From: Dyella_A sp035685805
Lineage (GTDB): Bacteria; Pseudomonadota; Gammaproteobacteria; Xanthomonadales; Rhodanobacteraceae
Length of the DNA stretch: 64,000 bases
Direction: 5' to 3'
Assembly: GCF_035685805.1 (NCBI RefSeq)
Contig: NZ_DASSAB010000060.1
Span: 1-64,000 of the forward strand
How positions within the stretch are numbered: the first letter of the stretch is position 1; each line of letters begins with the position of its first letter. The notes under the pieces were generated by a model that had not been told where the DNA came from, ran no database searches, and was given only the letters and a program-made list of their open reading frames with translations. The position numbers and the translations under genes were made by a program. Shown here in pieces: positions 34,688-43,451 of this stretch.

Positions 34688-34710
34688 ACGGCGCGGCGAC
34701 GCGCCGTTTT
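34688..34710 (+). terminator. terminator after rpmF
   Basis: An 8-bp stem ACGGCGCG/CGCGCCGT closed by a GNRA-type GCGA tetraloop, then TTTT and, after GC, TTT. It would end or attenuate yceD-rpmF transcription before fabH. Confidence 0.8.
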
Positions 34711-34815
34711 GCTTTCAGGCGCCCGCGCACGTAACTTGTCGGTCCCGCCCGCCGCAGTGTCACCCGTCTCGATGGACGGGCCGCCGCCCGCACGACCGCG
34801 CTGATGGATAGTTGA

Positions 34816-35790
34816 ATGGCCCCGATCTACGCCCGTATCACCGGTACCGGCAGCGCACTGCCGGATCGCGTCGTCACCAATGCCGATCTCGAGAAGCTGG
34901 TCGAGACCAGCGACGAGTGGATCGTTGCGCGCACCGGCATTCGCGAGCGGCACATCGCTGCACCGGGCGAGACCACCGGCGACCTGGCAGTCACTGCCGC
35001 CCAGCGTGCGCTGGAGGCTGCGGGGGTGAAAGCGTCCGAGTTGGACCTGATCGTGCTCGGCACCACCACGCCCGACATCATTTTTCCGTCCACCGCCTGC
35101 CTGGTGCAGCACCGTCTCGGGGCCAACGGCTGCGCCGCGTTCGACGTCAATGCGGCCTGCTCGGGCTTCATGTATGCGCTGGGCATCGCCGACAAGTTCA
35201 TTCGCAGCGGCCAGTCGAAGAAGGTGCTGGTGATCGGTGCCGAAACGCTGACCCGCATGGTCGACTGGACCGAGCGCGAGACCTGCGTGCTGTTCGGTGA
35301 TGGTGCCGGTGCGGTGGTGCTGGAGGCTTCCAGCGAACCGGGCATCTTCGCCACCTGCCTGCACGCCGACGGCGGGCACAAGGACCTGCTGTACAACCCG
35401 GTCGGCGTGTCGGCTGGTTTCACCGACGAGCCGAATCATGGCGTGCGCATCCGCATGTCCGGCCGCGAGGTGTTCAAGGTGGCAGTGAAGACACTCGATT
35501 CGCTGGTCGACGAGACGCTGCAGGCCGCCGGCATGCAGGAGTCGGACATCGACTGGCTGATCCCGCACCAGGCCAACCTGCGGATCATCGAGGCCACCGC
35601 CAAGCGCCTGAAGATGTCGATGGACCGGGTGGTGGTGACGGTCGACAAGCATGCCAACACCTCCTCCGGCTCGGTGCCGCTGGCGCTCGACTTCGCCGTG
35701 CGCTCGGGCAAGGTGCAGCGCGGCCAGACCCTGCTGCTGGAGGCCTTCGGCGGCGGCTTCACCTGGGCGTCGGCGCTGCTGCGCTACTGA
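34816..35790 (+). CDS. fabH: beta-ketoacyl-ACP synthase III
   Basis: 324 residues. FabH starts fatty acid synthesis by condensing acetyl-CoA with malonyl-ACP. The active-site Cys is in VNAACSGFMYAL (about 109-120), the His in IPHQANLRII and the Asn in ANTSSGSVPLAL. The N-terminal RITGTGSALPDRVVTN is standard. In many relatives plsX precedes it; here only rpmF and a 160-bp gap do. Confidence 0.97.
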   Translation: MAPIYARITGTGSALPDRVVTNADLEKLVETSDEWIVARTGIRERHIAAPGETTGDLAVTAAQRALEAAGVKASELDLIVLGTTTPDIIFPSTACLVQHRLGANGCAAFDVNAACSGFMYALGIADKFIRSGQSKKVLVIGAETLTRMVDWTERETCVLFGDGAGAVVLEASSEPGIFATCLHADGGHKDLLYNPVGVSAGFTDEPNHGVRIRMSGREVFKVAVKTLDSLVDETLQAAGMQESDIDWLIPHQANLRIIEATAKRLKMSMDRVVVTVDKHANTSSGSVPLALDFAVRSGKVQRGQTLLLEAFGGGFTWASALLRY

Positions 35791-35814
35791 TCGCAGTCGC
35801 CGGATGTCACCTCG

Positions 35815-35838
35815 GATGCCGCCTTTCGGGGCGGCATC
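35815..35838 (+). terminator. strong hairpin between fabH and fabD
   Basis: A 9-bp perfect stem GATGCCGCC/GGCGGCATC with a 6-base loop. No T run follows, so it may be a Rho-dependent or processing signal, or may only slow RNA polymerase. The fabH-fabD gap is 139 bp. Confidence 0.45.
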
Positions 35839-35929
35839 TGCGTTCTACGGCACGAAACGTCGCGATACGGCTGCGTACGTCAGTGAATGCTGGCACCATG
35901 CCCGTTTTCCATGATCGGGTTTCGCCTGC

Positions 35930-36877
35930 ATGACTGCATCTGCCTCCTCGCTGGCCTTCGTCTTTCCCGGCCAGGGCTCCCAGTCCGTCGGCATGCTGGC
36001 CGAGCTGGCCGAGCTGCATCCGCAGGTGAGGGCGACGTTCGACGAGGCGTCGGACGGCGCAGGCGTCGACCTGTGGGCGCTCAGCCAGCAGGGTCCGGAG
36101 CAGCAGCTCAACCGCACCGAATATACCCAGCCGGCGTTGCTGGCGGCCAGCGTGGCGGTATGGCGCCTGTGGCGCGCGCAGGGCGGTGCCGTGCCTGCCC
36201 AGCTTGCCGGTCACAGCCTCGGCGAGTACAGCGCGCTGGTCGCCGCCGAGACGATTGCCCTGCGTGACGCCGCACACCTGGTGCGCATTCGCGGCCAGGC
36301 GATGCAGGAGGCCGCGCCGGAAGGCTCCGGTGCCATGGCCGCCGTGCTCGGCGCCGACGATGCGGTAGTCGAAGAGGCCTGCCGCGATGCGTCGGGAGTG
36401 CACGTAGTGGTTGCGGCCAATTTCAACTCCCCGGGCCAGGTGGTGATCGGTGGCCACGCCGATGCGGTGGACAAGGCGCTGGCCCTGCTGGCCGAACGCG
36501 GTGTGCGCAAGGCGGTGAAGCTGCCGGTGAGCGTGCCCTCGCACACGCCGCTGATGCGCGAGGCCGCCAACCGGCTGGCCGAGGCGATGACGGCTTATGC
36601 CTGGCACGTGCCGAAGATTCCCGTGGTGCAGAACGTGGACGCCCGCGTCCACGACACGGTGCAGTCGATCCGCGAGTCGCTGGTCAGCCAGCTCTATCTG
36701 CCGGTGCGCTGGACCGGCTGCGTGCAGGCGCTGGTCGCCGGGGGCGCCACCCGCATCGCCGAGTGCGGGCCAGGCAAGGTGCTGGCGGGTCTCGTCAAGC
36801 GCATCGACAAGTCGGTCGAGGCGCGCGCGCTCGGCACCCCGGGCGACTTCGAGACCACCCGCACCGAGTGGGTCTGA
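35930..36877 (+). CDS. fabD: malonyl-CoA:ACP transacylase
   Basis: 315 residues. FabD loads malonate onto ACP. The nucleophile Ser is in GHSLGEYSALV (about 88-98), the N-terminal FVFPGQGSQSVGML is present, and the catalytic His is in VPSHTPLM (about 203-210). Normal length. Followed by fabG after 33 bp. Confidence 0.97.
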   Translation: MTASASSLAFVFPGQGSQSVGMLAELAELHPQVRATFDEASDGAGVDLWALSQQGPEQQLNRTEYTQPALLAASVAVWRLWRAQGGAVPAQLAGHSLGEYSALVAAETIALRDAAHLVRIRGQAMQEAAPEGSGAMAAVLGADDAVVEEACRDASGVHVVVAANFNSPGQVVIGGHADAVDKALALLAERGVRKAVKLPVSVPSHTPLMREAANRLAEAMTAYAWHVPKIPVVQNVDARVHDTVQSIRESLVSQLYLPVRWTGCVQALVAGGATRIAECGPGKVLAGLVKRIDKSVEARALGTPGDFETTRTEWV

Positions 36878-36910
36878 GCCCTCCCGATTTCGAACCGAAA
36901 GGATTTGTGC

Positions 36911-37654
36911 ATGAACGACATACTCAAGGGTGAGGTCGCGCTGGTCACCGGCGCGAGCCGCGGCATCGGCGCGGCGATCGCCGACGAGTTGGCCGCCATG
37001 GGCGCCACCGTGATCGGCACCGCGACCAGCGACAGCGGTGCATCGGCGATCGGCGATCGCCTGGCCGCGCGCGGCGGCCACGGCCGCAAGCTCGACGTCA
37101 CCGACGGTGCCGCCGTCGATGCGTTGATCGATGGCATCGGCAAGGAGTTCGGCGCCGTCTCCATCCTCGTCAACAATGCGGGCATCACCCGCGACCAGCT
37201 GCTGATGCGCATGAAGGACGAGGACTGGCAGGCGATCCTCGACACCAACCTCACCTCCGTCTACCGCACGTCCAAGGCGGTGATGCGCGGCATGATGAAG
37301 GCGCGCAAGGGCCGCATCATCTCGATCGCCTCGGTGGTCGGGGTCACGGGCAATCCGGGGCAGGCCAACTATGCGGCGGCCAAGGCCGGCATCATCGCGT
37401 TCTCCAAGTCGCTGGCGCGAGAGATCGGCAGCCGCGGCATTACGGTGAACGTGGTGGCGCCGGGCTTCATCGACACCGACATGACGCGCGCGCTCAGCGA
37501 GGAGCAGCGCAGCGGGCTGCTTGGCCAGATCGCACTTGGCCATCTCGGTGAGCCCACCGACATCGCCAAGGCGGTAGCCTTCCTGGCGTCCCCCGCGGCG
37601 GCCTACATCACCGGCGAGACGCTGCACGTCAACGGCGGCATGTACATGCCGTGA
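36911..37654 (+). CDS. fabG: 3-oxoacyl-ACP reductase
   Basis: 247 residues. NADPH-dependent SDR enzyme. Cofactor motif TGASRGIGAA (about 13-22), NNAG, the catalytic Ser in SIASVVGVTGNPGQ, and Tyr and Lys in YAAAKAG (about 154-160). ATG 36911 is chosen over GTG 36905, which is also in frame, because AAAGGAT is placed well for 36911. Confidence 0.97.
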   Translation: MNDILKGEVALVTGASRGIGAAIADELAAMGATVIGTATSDSGASAIGDRLAARGGHGRKLDVTDGAAVDALIDGIGKEFGAVSILVNNAGITRDQLLMRMKDEDWQAILDTNLTSVYRTSKAVMRGMMKARKGRIISIASVVGVTGNPGQANYAAAKAGIIAFSKSLAREIGSRGITVNVVAPGFIDTDMTRALSEEQRSGLLGQIALGHLGEPTDIAKAVAFLASPAAAYITGETLHVNGGMYMP

Positions 37655-37691
37655 CACCGGCGGCGCATCGCGCCGCCCCTGATCGGGCCAG

Positions 37692-37722
37692 TTGTCGCCA
37701 CCGAACCCGTTTTAGGCGACAA
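37692..37722. promoter_or_regulatory. inverted repeat upstream of acpP
   Basis: TTGTCGCC (37692-37699) and GGCGACAA (37715-37722) form perfect 8-bp arms 15 bp apart, in the 207-bp gap between fabG and acpP. It could be an operator for a dimeric regulator or overlap an acpP promoter (TTGTCG as -35, GACAAT as -10, with a long 20-bp spacer). A separate GC-rich hairpin (GGCGGCGC/GCGCCGCC) directly follows fabG. Confidence 0.45.
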
Positions 37723-37861
37723 TGCGCTCTTCGCGCTGGCCTCCGGGCCATCGTGGCTCCACCGTCAGCGGGACGTACAAGCCCTCCCGGGCACGCGACC
37801 GCAGGCTTATGCCGGAACCCGCCGGCGCAGCATAAAAATTTCTCCTTGGGAGGTTTGGTAC

Positions 37862-38101
37862 ATGAGCACCATCGAAGAACGCGTCAAGAAAATCGTCATC
37901 GAGCAGCTGGGCGTGAAGGAAGATGAGGTCACGGCGAACGCTTCGTTCGTGGACGATCTGGGCGCAGATTCGCTGGACACGGTCGAGCTGGTGATGGCTC
38001 TGGAAGAAGAGTTCGAGACCGAGATCCCGGACGAAGAAGCCGAGAAGATCACCACCGTGCAGCAGGCCGTCGACTACATCAAGGCCCACTCCAAGGATTG
38101 A
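37862..38101 (+). CDS. acpP: acyl carrier protein
   Basis: 79 residues, acidic. The phosphopantetheine attachment site is Ser37 in DDLGADSLDTVEL. Helix I is IEERVKKIVIEQLGV. A strong GGGAGG lies eight bases before ATG. ACP carries growing acyl chains between FabD, FabG, FabF and FabH. A terminator follows, so acpP can be transcribed on its own at a high level. Confidence 0.98.
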   Translation: MSTIEERVKKIVIEQLGVKEDEVTANASFVDDLGADSLDTVELVMALEEEFETEIPDEEAEKITTVQQAVDYIKAHSKD

Positions 38102-38160
38102 TCGAGTCGGGAGCCGGAAGTGCTTCATGCCTTCCCCGGTTCCGATGATCCGATAGCGAA

Positions 38161-38190
38161 AGCTGCGCCACATTGGCGCAGTTTTCGTTT
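38161..38190 (+). terminator. terminator after acpP
   Basis: An 8-bp perfect stem CTGCGCCA/TGGCGCAG with a 3-base loop, flanked by AAA on the left and TTTT on the right, then CGTTT. Well placed 60 bp after acpP. Confidence 0.85.
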
Positions 38191-38311
38191 CTGAATTCTG
38201 CAACGTCCGATCCCGTATGGTGCGCTAGCCGCGCCGGGCACATCGGACGCGTCCACCGGCGGCCGATCCGCGGCGGACGGCGACACCATGGCATCACGAA
38301 GGAACTAGAGC

Positions 38312-39601
38312 ATGAGCAAGCGACGCGTGGTAGTGACCGGCATGGGCATCATCTCGCCGGTCGGCAACGACATTGCCACGGCCTGGAAAAACGTGCTGGA
38401 AGGCAACAGCGGCATCGGCCCGGTCACGGCCTTCGATGCCAGCGCCTATGCAACGCGCATCGCCGGTGAAGTGCACGGGTTCGACCCGGTGGCGGCGTAT
38501 TTCCAGGGCACCGACGTGCCGCCGGACGAGCAGCGCTCGATCGGCAAGGACTTCAAGCGGATGGATCCATTCATCCACTACGGCATCGTCGCGGGCACTC
38601 ATGCGTTTCGTCAGTCCGGCCTGCAGGTCACCGATGCCAATGCCGCGCGCATCGGCGTGGCCGCTGGCGCCGGCATCGGCGGCCTGCACACGATCGAGGC
38701 TACCGCCATCGAGCTGGCAGAGAAGGGGCCGCGCAAGGTGTCGCCGTTCTACGTGCCCAGCTCGATCATCAACATGGTGGCCGGCAACCTGTCCATTTAC
38801 CACGGCCTGAAGGGCCCGAACATCGCGCTGGTGTCGGCCTGCACCACCGCCGCCCACAACATCGGCATGGCGATGCGCGTGATCCAGTACGGCGATGCTG
38901 ACGCCATGCTGGCCGGCGGTGCCGAGTTCGCCACCACACCCACGGCGATGGCCGGTTTCTGCTCGGCCAAGGCGATGTCCACCCGCAATGACGATCCGAC
39001 CCACGCCAGCCGCCCGTGGGATATCGGCCGTGACGGCTTCCTGCTGTCCAATGGCGCCGGCATGCTGATGCTGGAGGAGTACGAATTCGCCAAGGCGCGC
39101 GGCGCCAACATCCTGGCCGAGATCATCGGTTTCGGCATGAGCGGCGACGCATTCCACATCACCGCGCCCAGCGGTGAGGGTGCCGAGCTGGCCATGCGCA
39201 ATGCACTGACCGATGCCGGTCTCGCGCCCGAAGGCGTGCAGTACGTCAATGCACACGGCACCTCCACTCCGGTGGGTGATCTGGGCGAGGCCAGGGCGAT
39301 CCGCAACGTGTTCGGCGAGCACGCCACCGCCAAGGGCCGGTTCGCAGTGAGTTCCACCAAGTCGGTCACCGGCCACCTGCTCGGTGCCGCCGGCGGCGTG
39401 GAGGCGATCTTCTCGATCATGGCGCTGCGCGACGGCGTGATGCCGCCCACCATGAACCTGCAGGAGGTCGACCCCGAGGTCGCTGCGCTGGGCATGGATC
39501 TGGTGGCCAACCGGGCCGAGCAGGCGACGCTGGATGTGGCGATGTCCAACTCGTTCGGGTTCGGCGGCACCAACGGCACGTTGGTCTTCCGTCGCGTCTG
39601 A
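38312..39601 (+). CDS. fabF: beta-ketoacyl-ACP synthase II
   Basis: 429 residues. Condensing enzyme for chain elongation. The active-site Cys is in SACTTAAHN, the two His in NAHGTSTPVGD and KSVTGHLLGAAGGVEA. N-terminal RRVVVTGMGIISPVGND and C-terminal MSNSFGFGGTNGTLVF are standard. Followed by pabB after 7 bp. Confidence 0.97.
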   Translation: MSKRRVVVTGMGIISPVGNDIATAWKNVLEGNSGIGPVTAFDASAYATRIAGEVHGFDPVAAYFQGTDVPPDEQRSIGKDFKRMDPFIHYGIVAGTHAFRQSGLQVTDANAARIGVAAGAGIGGLHTIEATAIELAEKGPRKVSPFYVPSSIINMVAGNLSIYHGLKGPNIALVSACTTAAHNIGMAMRVIQYGDADAMLAGGAEFATTPTAMAGFCSAKAMSTRNDDPTHASRPWDIGRDGFLLSNGAGMLMLEEYEFAKARGANILAEIIGFGMSGDAFHITAPSGEGAELAMRNALTDAGLAPEGVQYVNAHGTSTPVGDLGEARAIRNVFGEHATAKGRFAVSSTKSVTGHLLGAAGGVEAIFSIMALRDGVMPPTMNLQEVDPEVAALGMDLVANRAEQATLDVAMSNSFGFGGTNGTLVFRRV

Positions 39602-39608
39602 GTACCGC

Positions 39609-40958
39609 GTGACCTGCCATCGCCGCCGGCTGAGCGGCCAGCGCGACCTGCTCGCGCTGGCCGCTGCCTTTCCCGAGCGCTATGCCGGCCTGCTGCAGAG
39701 CGTGGTGCACGCCACGCCACAAGCGCGTTTCGACATCCTGTTCGTCTGTGCGGGCGAGCGGCTGGAGCTGGGTGCGAGCGGGGAGCTGCGCGACGAACGC
39801 GGCGCCGTCGTGCAAGGCAGCTTCCTCGACGCGCTGGACGCACGCTGGCGTGCGTTGCAGTTGCCATGCGAGCCCGATGACGCGCTGCCGTTCCGCGGCG
39901 GCTGGCTGCTCTTCCTTGCCTACGAACTGGCCGGCCAGATCGAGCCGCGGCTGGCGCTCGACCCGCCCGCGACCATGCCGGTTGCACTGGCGCTGCGCTG
40001 CCCTGCGGCAGCAATCATCGACCACCACCGCGGCGACACGACATTGGTGGCCGAGGCGGGTCACGAAGCGCTGCTGGACCAGGTCGAGCACGACCTGGAA
40101 CGGGCACCGCCGCGCTCGACTGTGGCGTTCCCGGTGCAGATCGATGAAGACCCGCCGGCACGGTTCCTCGAGGGCGTGGCGCGCATCCATGACTACCTGC
40201 GCGCCGGCGATATCTTCCAGGCGAACCTGTCGCGCGCCTGGCGTGCCCGCTACGCCGCCGAGCCCGCCCCCGCGGCGCTGTACGAAGCCCTGCGCTGCGC
40301 CAACCCCGCGCCGTTCGCCGGATTGCTGCAGCAGCCGGGCTGGGCGGTGGTCAGTTCATCGCCGGAGCGGCTGGTGGAGTCGCGCGCCGGCCTGGCGCAG
40401 ACTCGCCCGATCGCCGGCACCAGGCCGCGCGTGGCTGGCGATGACGAGTCTGCGCGCATTCTGGAGCTGAGCGCTCACCCGAAGGAGCGCGCCGAGCACG
40501 TCATGCTGATCGACCTGGAGCGCAACGACCTGGGGCGCGTGTGCGCGCCGGGGACGGTCGAGGTCGACGAGCTGATGGTGGTGGAGAGCTATGCCCACGT
40601 GCACCACATCGTGTCGAACGTGCGCGGTCGCTTGCGCCCGCAGGTGACGCCCGGGCAACTGATCGCGGCGACCTTTCCCGGCGGCACCATCACCGGCTGC
40701 CCCAAGGTGCGTTGCATGGAGATCATCGCGGAACTGGAAGACGCGCCGCGTGGCGCGTACACCGGCGCGATGGGCTACCTCGACCGCAATGGCGACATGG
40801 ATCTCAACATCCTGATCCGCACCCTGGCGGTGGTCGGCGACACCGTGACGTTGCGTGCCGGTGCGGGAATCGTGGCCGACTCGGTGGCTGCCGCCGAGCT
40901 GGACGAGACGCGCGCGAAGGCTCGCGGCCTGCTGCGTGCGCTGGGCGCCACCGACTGA
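39609..40958 (+). CDS. pabB: aminodeoxychorismate synthase component I
   Basis: 449 residues. PabB converts chorismate with ammonia into aminodeoxychorismate, the folate precursor. Chorismate-binding enzyme motifs: FQANLSRAW, PIAGTRPRVAGDD, HVMLIDLERNDLGRV and FPGGTITGCPKVRCMEII. GTG 39609 is the only plausible start in frame. In E. coli pabC alone is in this cluster; here pabB is placed between fabF and pabC, with its stop overlapping pabC (TGATG). Confidence 0.93.
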   Translation: MTCHRRRLSGQRDLLALAAAFPERYAGLLQSVVHATPQARFDILFVCAGERLELGASGELRDERGAVVQGSFLDALDARWRALQLPCEPDDALPFRGGWLLFLAYELAGQIEPRLALDPPATMPVALALRCPAAAIIDHHRGDTTLVAEAGHEALLDQVEHDLERAPPRSTVAFPVQIDEDPPARFLEGVARIHDYLRAGDIFQANLSRAWRARYAAEPAPAALYEALRCANPAPFAGLLQQPGWAVVSSSPERLVESRAGLAQTRPIAGTRPRVAGDDESARILELSAHPKERAEHVMLIDLERNDLGRVCAPGTVEVDELMVVESYAHVHHIVSNVRGRLRPQVTPGQLIAATFPGGTITGCPKVRCMEIIAELEDAPRGAYTGAMGYLDRNGDMDLNILIRTLAVVGDTVTLRAGAGIVADSVAAAELDETRAKARGLLRALGATD

Positions 40959-41782
40959 TGGGTCCGCGCATGCTGATCGATGGCGTGGCGGGCGAGGTGG
41001 TTCCGGCACTGGATCGCGGGCTGTGTTACGGCGACGGCCTGTTCGAGAGCGTTCGCTTCGAGGGCGCCCACGCACCGCTGTGGTCGCGTCACATGCAGCG
41101 CCTGCGGGAAGGCTGCGATCGGCTGGCGATCGCGGCGCCGGATGCGGCGGTGCTGCTGGAGGAGGCGCGAGCGGTCAGTCGCGGCATGCCGCGCGCAGCC
41201 GTGCGTATCACGGTCACCCGCGGCGTGGGCGAGCGAGGCTATGCGCCACCGGCCGTGCCGGTGCCCAGGCGGGTGGTTGCCGCGTTCGACCTGCCCATGC
41301 CGGGTGCGGAGGCGCTTGTCCATGGCGTGCGCGTGCGCCGTTGCCGGCTGCAGCTGTCCGAGCAGCCCCTGCTGGCCGGCATCAAACATCTCAACCGGCT
41401 GGAGCAGGTGCTGGCGCGTGCCGAGTGGAGCGATTCCACCATTGCCGAGGGCCTGCTGTGCGATGCGGCTGGCCGGGTGATATGCGCCACCATGGCGAAT
41501 CTGTTTGCGGTCATGGATGGCCAGCTGGTGACGCCTTCGCTTAAGCGCTGCGGCGTGGCCGGCGTGGCGCGAGCGGAGGTGCTGGCCGTGCAGGCGGCAG
41601 CCCAGGTGCGCGATATCGGCTTCGACGAGCTCATCCGCGCGGAAGAAGTCTTCCTCAGCTCGAGCATCCGCGGCATCCTGCCGGTTCAGTCGGTGGGCGC
41701 TAAGGTCTTCGCCCCCGGTACCTTCGCCCGTGGCCTGCAGCGGCACTGGCGGAATCTCGGTTTCACGTTGGAGCAGGCATGA
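40958..41782 (+). CDS. pabC: aminodeoxychorismate lyase
   Basis: 274 residues, PLP fold type IV. PabC converts aminodeoxychorismate to p-aminobenzoate. N-terminal DRGLCYGDGLFESVR, the cofactor Lys in LAGIKHLNRLEQVLAR (about 142), and EEVFLSSSIRGILPVQSV are all present. ATG 40958 overlaps the pabB stop; ATG 40970 is an alternative. Overlaps mltG by four bases. Confidence 0.93.
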   Translation: MGPRMLIDGVAGEVVPALDRGLCYGDGLFESVRFEGAHAPLWSRHMQRLREGCDRLAIAAPDAAVLLEEARAVSRGMPRAAVRITVTRGVGERGYAPPAVPVPRRVVAAFDLPMPGAEALVHGVRVRRCRLQLSEQPLLAGIKHLNRLEQVLARAEWSDSTIAEGLLCDAAGRVICATMANLFAVMDGQLVTPSLKRCGVAGVARAEVLAVQAAAQVRDIGFDELIRAEEVFLSSSIRGILPVQSVGAKVFAPGTFARGLQRHWRNLGFTLEQA

Positions 41783-42816
41783 GTCGATTCGTTATGCGCG
41801 GCCGCGCGGCGTGGCGCGCCCTGGTGCTGTTGCTGCTGCTGGCCGGTGCCGTGGCACTGGCGTGGGGCTGGCGCGACTTCGCCCGTTTCAGCGCCTCGCC
41901 ACTGGCGGTCAGCGGCCAGCACGCAACGCTGGATGTGCCGCGCGGCAGCGGCTTCAAGCAGATCGTCGCGCAGCTGCGCGAGCAGGGTCTGACCCAGGCC
42001 TCGCCCTGGTACTGGCGCGCGCTGGCCGAGCAGATGCACGTCGCCGGGCGCCTGCACGCGGGTGAGTACGCGCTCGAGCCGGGCATCACGCCGCGCACCC
42101 TGCTGCAGAACATGGCCGCCGGCCACGTGCTGCAGCATGACTTCACGATCGTCGACGGATGGACCTTTGCCGAGCTTCGCGCGGCGCTGGATCGCTCCGA
42201 CACGCTTGATCATCTCAGCACCGGGCTGGACAACGCGGCGCTGATGCAGCGGCTGGGGGCACCGGGCGAGGCGCCGGAGGGCCGCTTCCTGCCCGAGACC
42301 TACGCATTCGTGAAGGGTGACAGCGACCTCGACGTACTCAAGCGCGCCCGCGCAGCCATGCAGAAGACGCTTGATGCCCTGTGGCCCGGCCGCGACAAGG
42401 ACCTGCCGCTGGCCACACCGTACGAGGCGCTGATCCTGGCCTCGATCGTGGAGCGCGAAACCGGGCGCGCCGACGAGCGCAAGCGGATCGCTGGCGTGTT
42501 CGTGCGCCGCCTGCGAAACCACATGCTGCTGCAGACCGACCCAAGCGTGATCTACGGCATGGGCGCGAGTTACGCCGGCAACATCCGCCGCAGCGACCTC
42601 GCCACCGATACGCCCTACAACACCTACACCCGTCCGGGTCTCCCGCCCACGCCCATCGCGCTGCCCGGCAAGCCGGCGATCGAAGCCGCACTGCATCCGG
42701 CGGACGGCGACGCGCTCTACTTCGTCGCCCGCGGCGATGGCAGCCACGTTTTCGCAAGCACCTTGGCCGAGCACAACCGCAACGTCGCCTGCTTCCAGTT
42801 GAAGCGCTGCCCATGA
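41779..42816 (+). CDS. mltG: endolytic murein transglycosylase
   Basis: 345 residues. An N-terminal membrane anchor (about 13-29) is followed by the YceG domain. The catalytic Glu is in LASIVERETGRADERKRIAGVF (about 217-238), with LQTDPSVIYGMG and YNTYTRPGLPPTPI. MltG cuts nascent glycan strands in the periplasm. ATGA overlaps with both pabC and tmk show translational coupling. Confidence 0.95.
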   Translation: MSRFVMRGRAAWRALVLLLLLAGAVALAWGWRDFARFSASPLAVSGQHATLDVPRGSGFKQIVAQLREQGLTQASPWYWRALAEQMHVAGRLHAGEYALEPGITPRTLLQNMAAGHVLQHDFTIVDGWTFAELRAALDRSDTLDHLSTGLDNAALMQRLGAPGEAPEGRFLPETYAFVKGDSDLDVLKRARAAMQKTLDALWPGRDKDLPLATPYEALILASIVERETGRADERKRIAGVFVRRLRNHMLLQTDPSVIYGMGASYAGNIRRSDLATDTPYNTYTRPGLPPTPIALPGKPAIEAALHPADGDALYFVARGDGSHVFASTLAEHNRNVACFQLKRCP

Positions 42817-43451
42817 ACCTGCGCGGACGCTTCATCAGCCTCGAAGGCGGCGAAGGGGCCGGCAAGAGCACCTTGCTGACGGGCCTGCGGGACCACTTGG
42901 CAGGGCAGGGTATCGACCTCGTGCAGACGCGCGAGCCCGGCGGCACGCGGTTGGGCGAAGCACTGCGAACCCTCCTGCTCGATCCCGCGCTGGGTGGGCT
43001 CAGCGCCGAAAGCGAGTTGCTCATGATGTTCGCCTCGCGCGCGCAACTGGTGCGAGAGCGCATCGCGCCGGCGCTGGAGGCGGGCCAATGGGTGCTGTGC
43101 GATCGCTTCGCCGACGCCAGCTACGCCTACCAGGGTGGCGGTCGAGGCCAGCCGATGGAGCGGATCGCCTCGCTCGAGTCCTGGGCCTGCGCGGGGCTCG
43201 CGCCGGACCTCACCCTGCTGCTCGATCTGCCCGTCGCAGCGGGCCGTGCGCGGGCGGCGGGCCGGGGCGAGGCGGACCGGATCGAGGCCGAAGCGGATGC
43301 TTTCTTCGAGCGCGTGCGTGCGACCTATCGCGCACGCGCGCTGGCCGAGCCACGGCGCTTCAGGATGATCGATGCGGGCGGCACGCCACAGCAGGTGCTG
43401 CACGAGGCGATCGCGGCGCTGCAGCCGCTGCTGCGGGAGGCGAGCCGATGA
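42813..43451 (+). CDS. tmk: thymidylate kinase
   Basis: 212 residues. Converts dTMP to dTDP. P-loop EGGEGAGKSTLL (about 11-22), TREPGGTRLGE, DRF in LCDRFADASYAYQGGGR, and a lid region RAAGRGEADRIE. Normal length. Four-base overlaps with mltG and holB. Confidence 0.97.
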   Translation: MNLRGRFISLEGGEGAGKSTLLTGLRDHLAGQGIDLVQTREPGGTRLGEALRTLLLDPALGGLSAESELLMMFASRAQLVRERIAPALEAGQWVLCDRFADASYAYQGGGRGQPMERIASLESWACAGLAPDLTLLLDLPVAAGRARAAGRGEADRIEAEADAFFERVRATYRARALAEPRRFRMIDAGGTPQQVLHEAIAALQPLLREASR

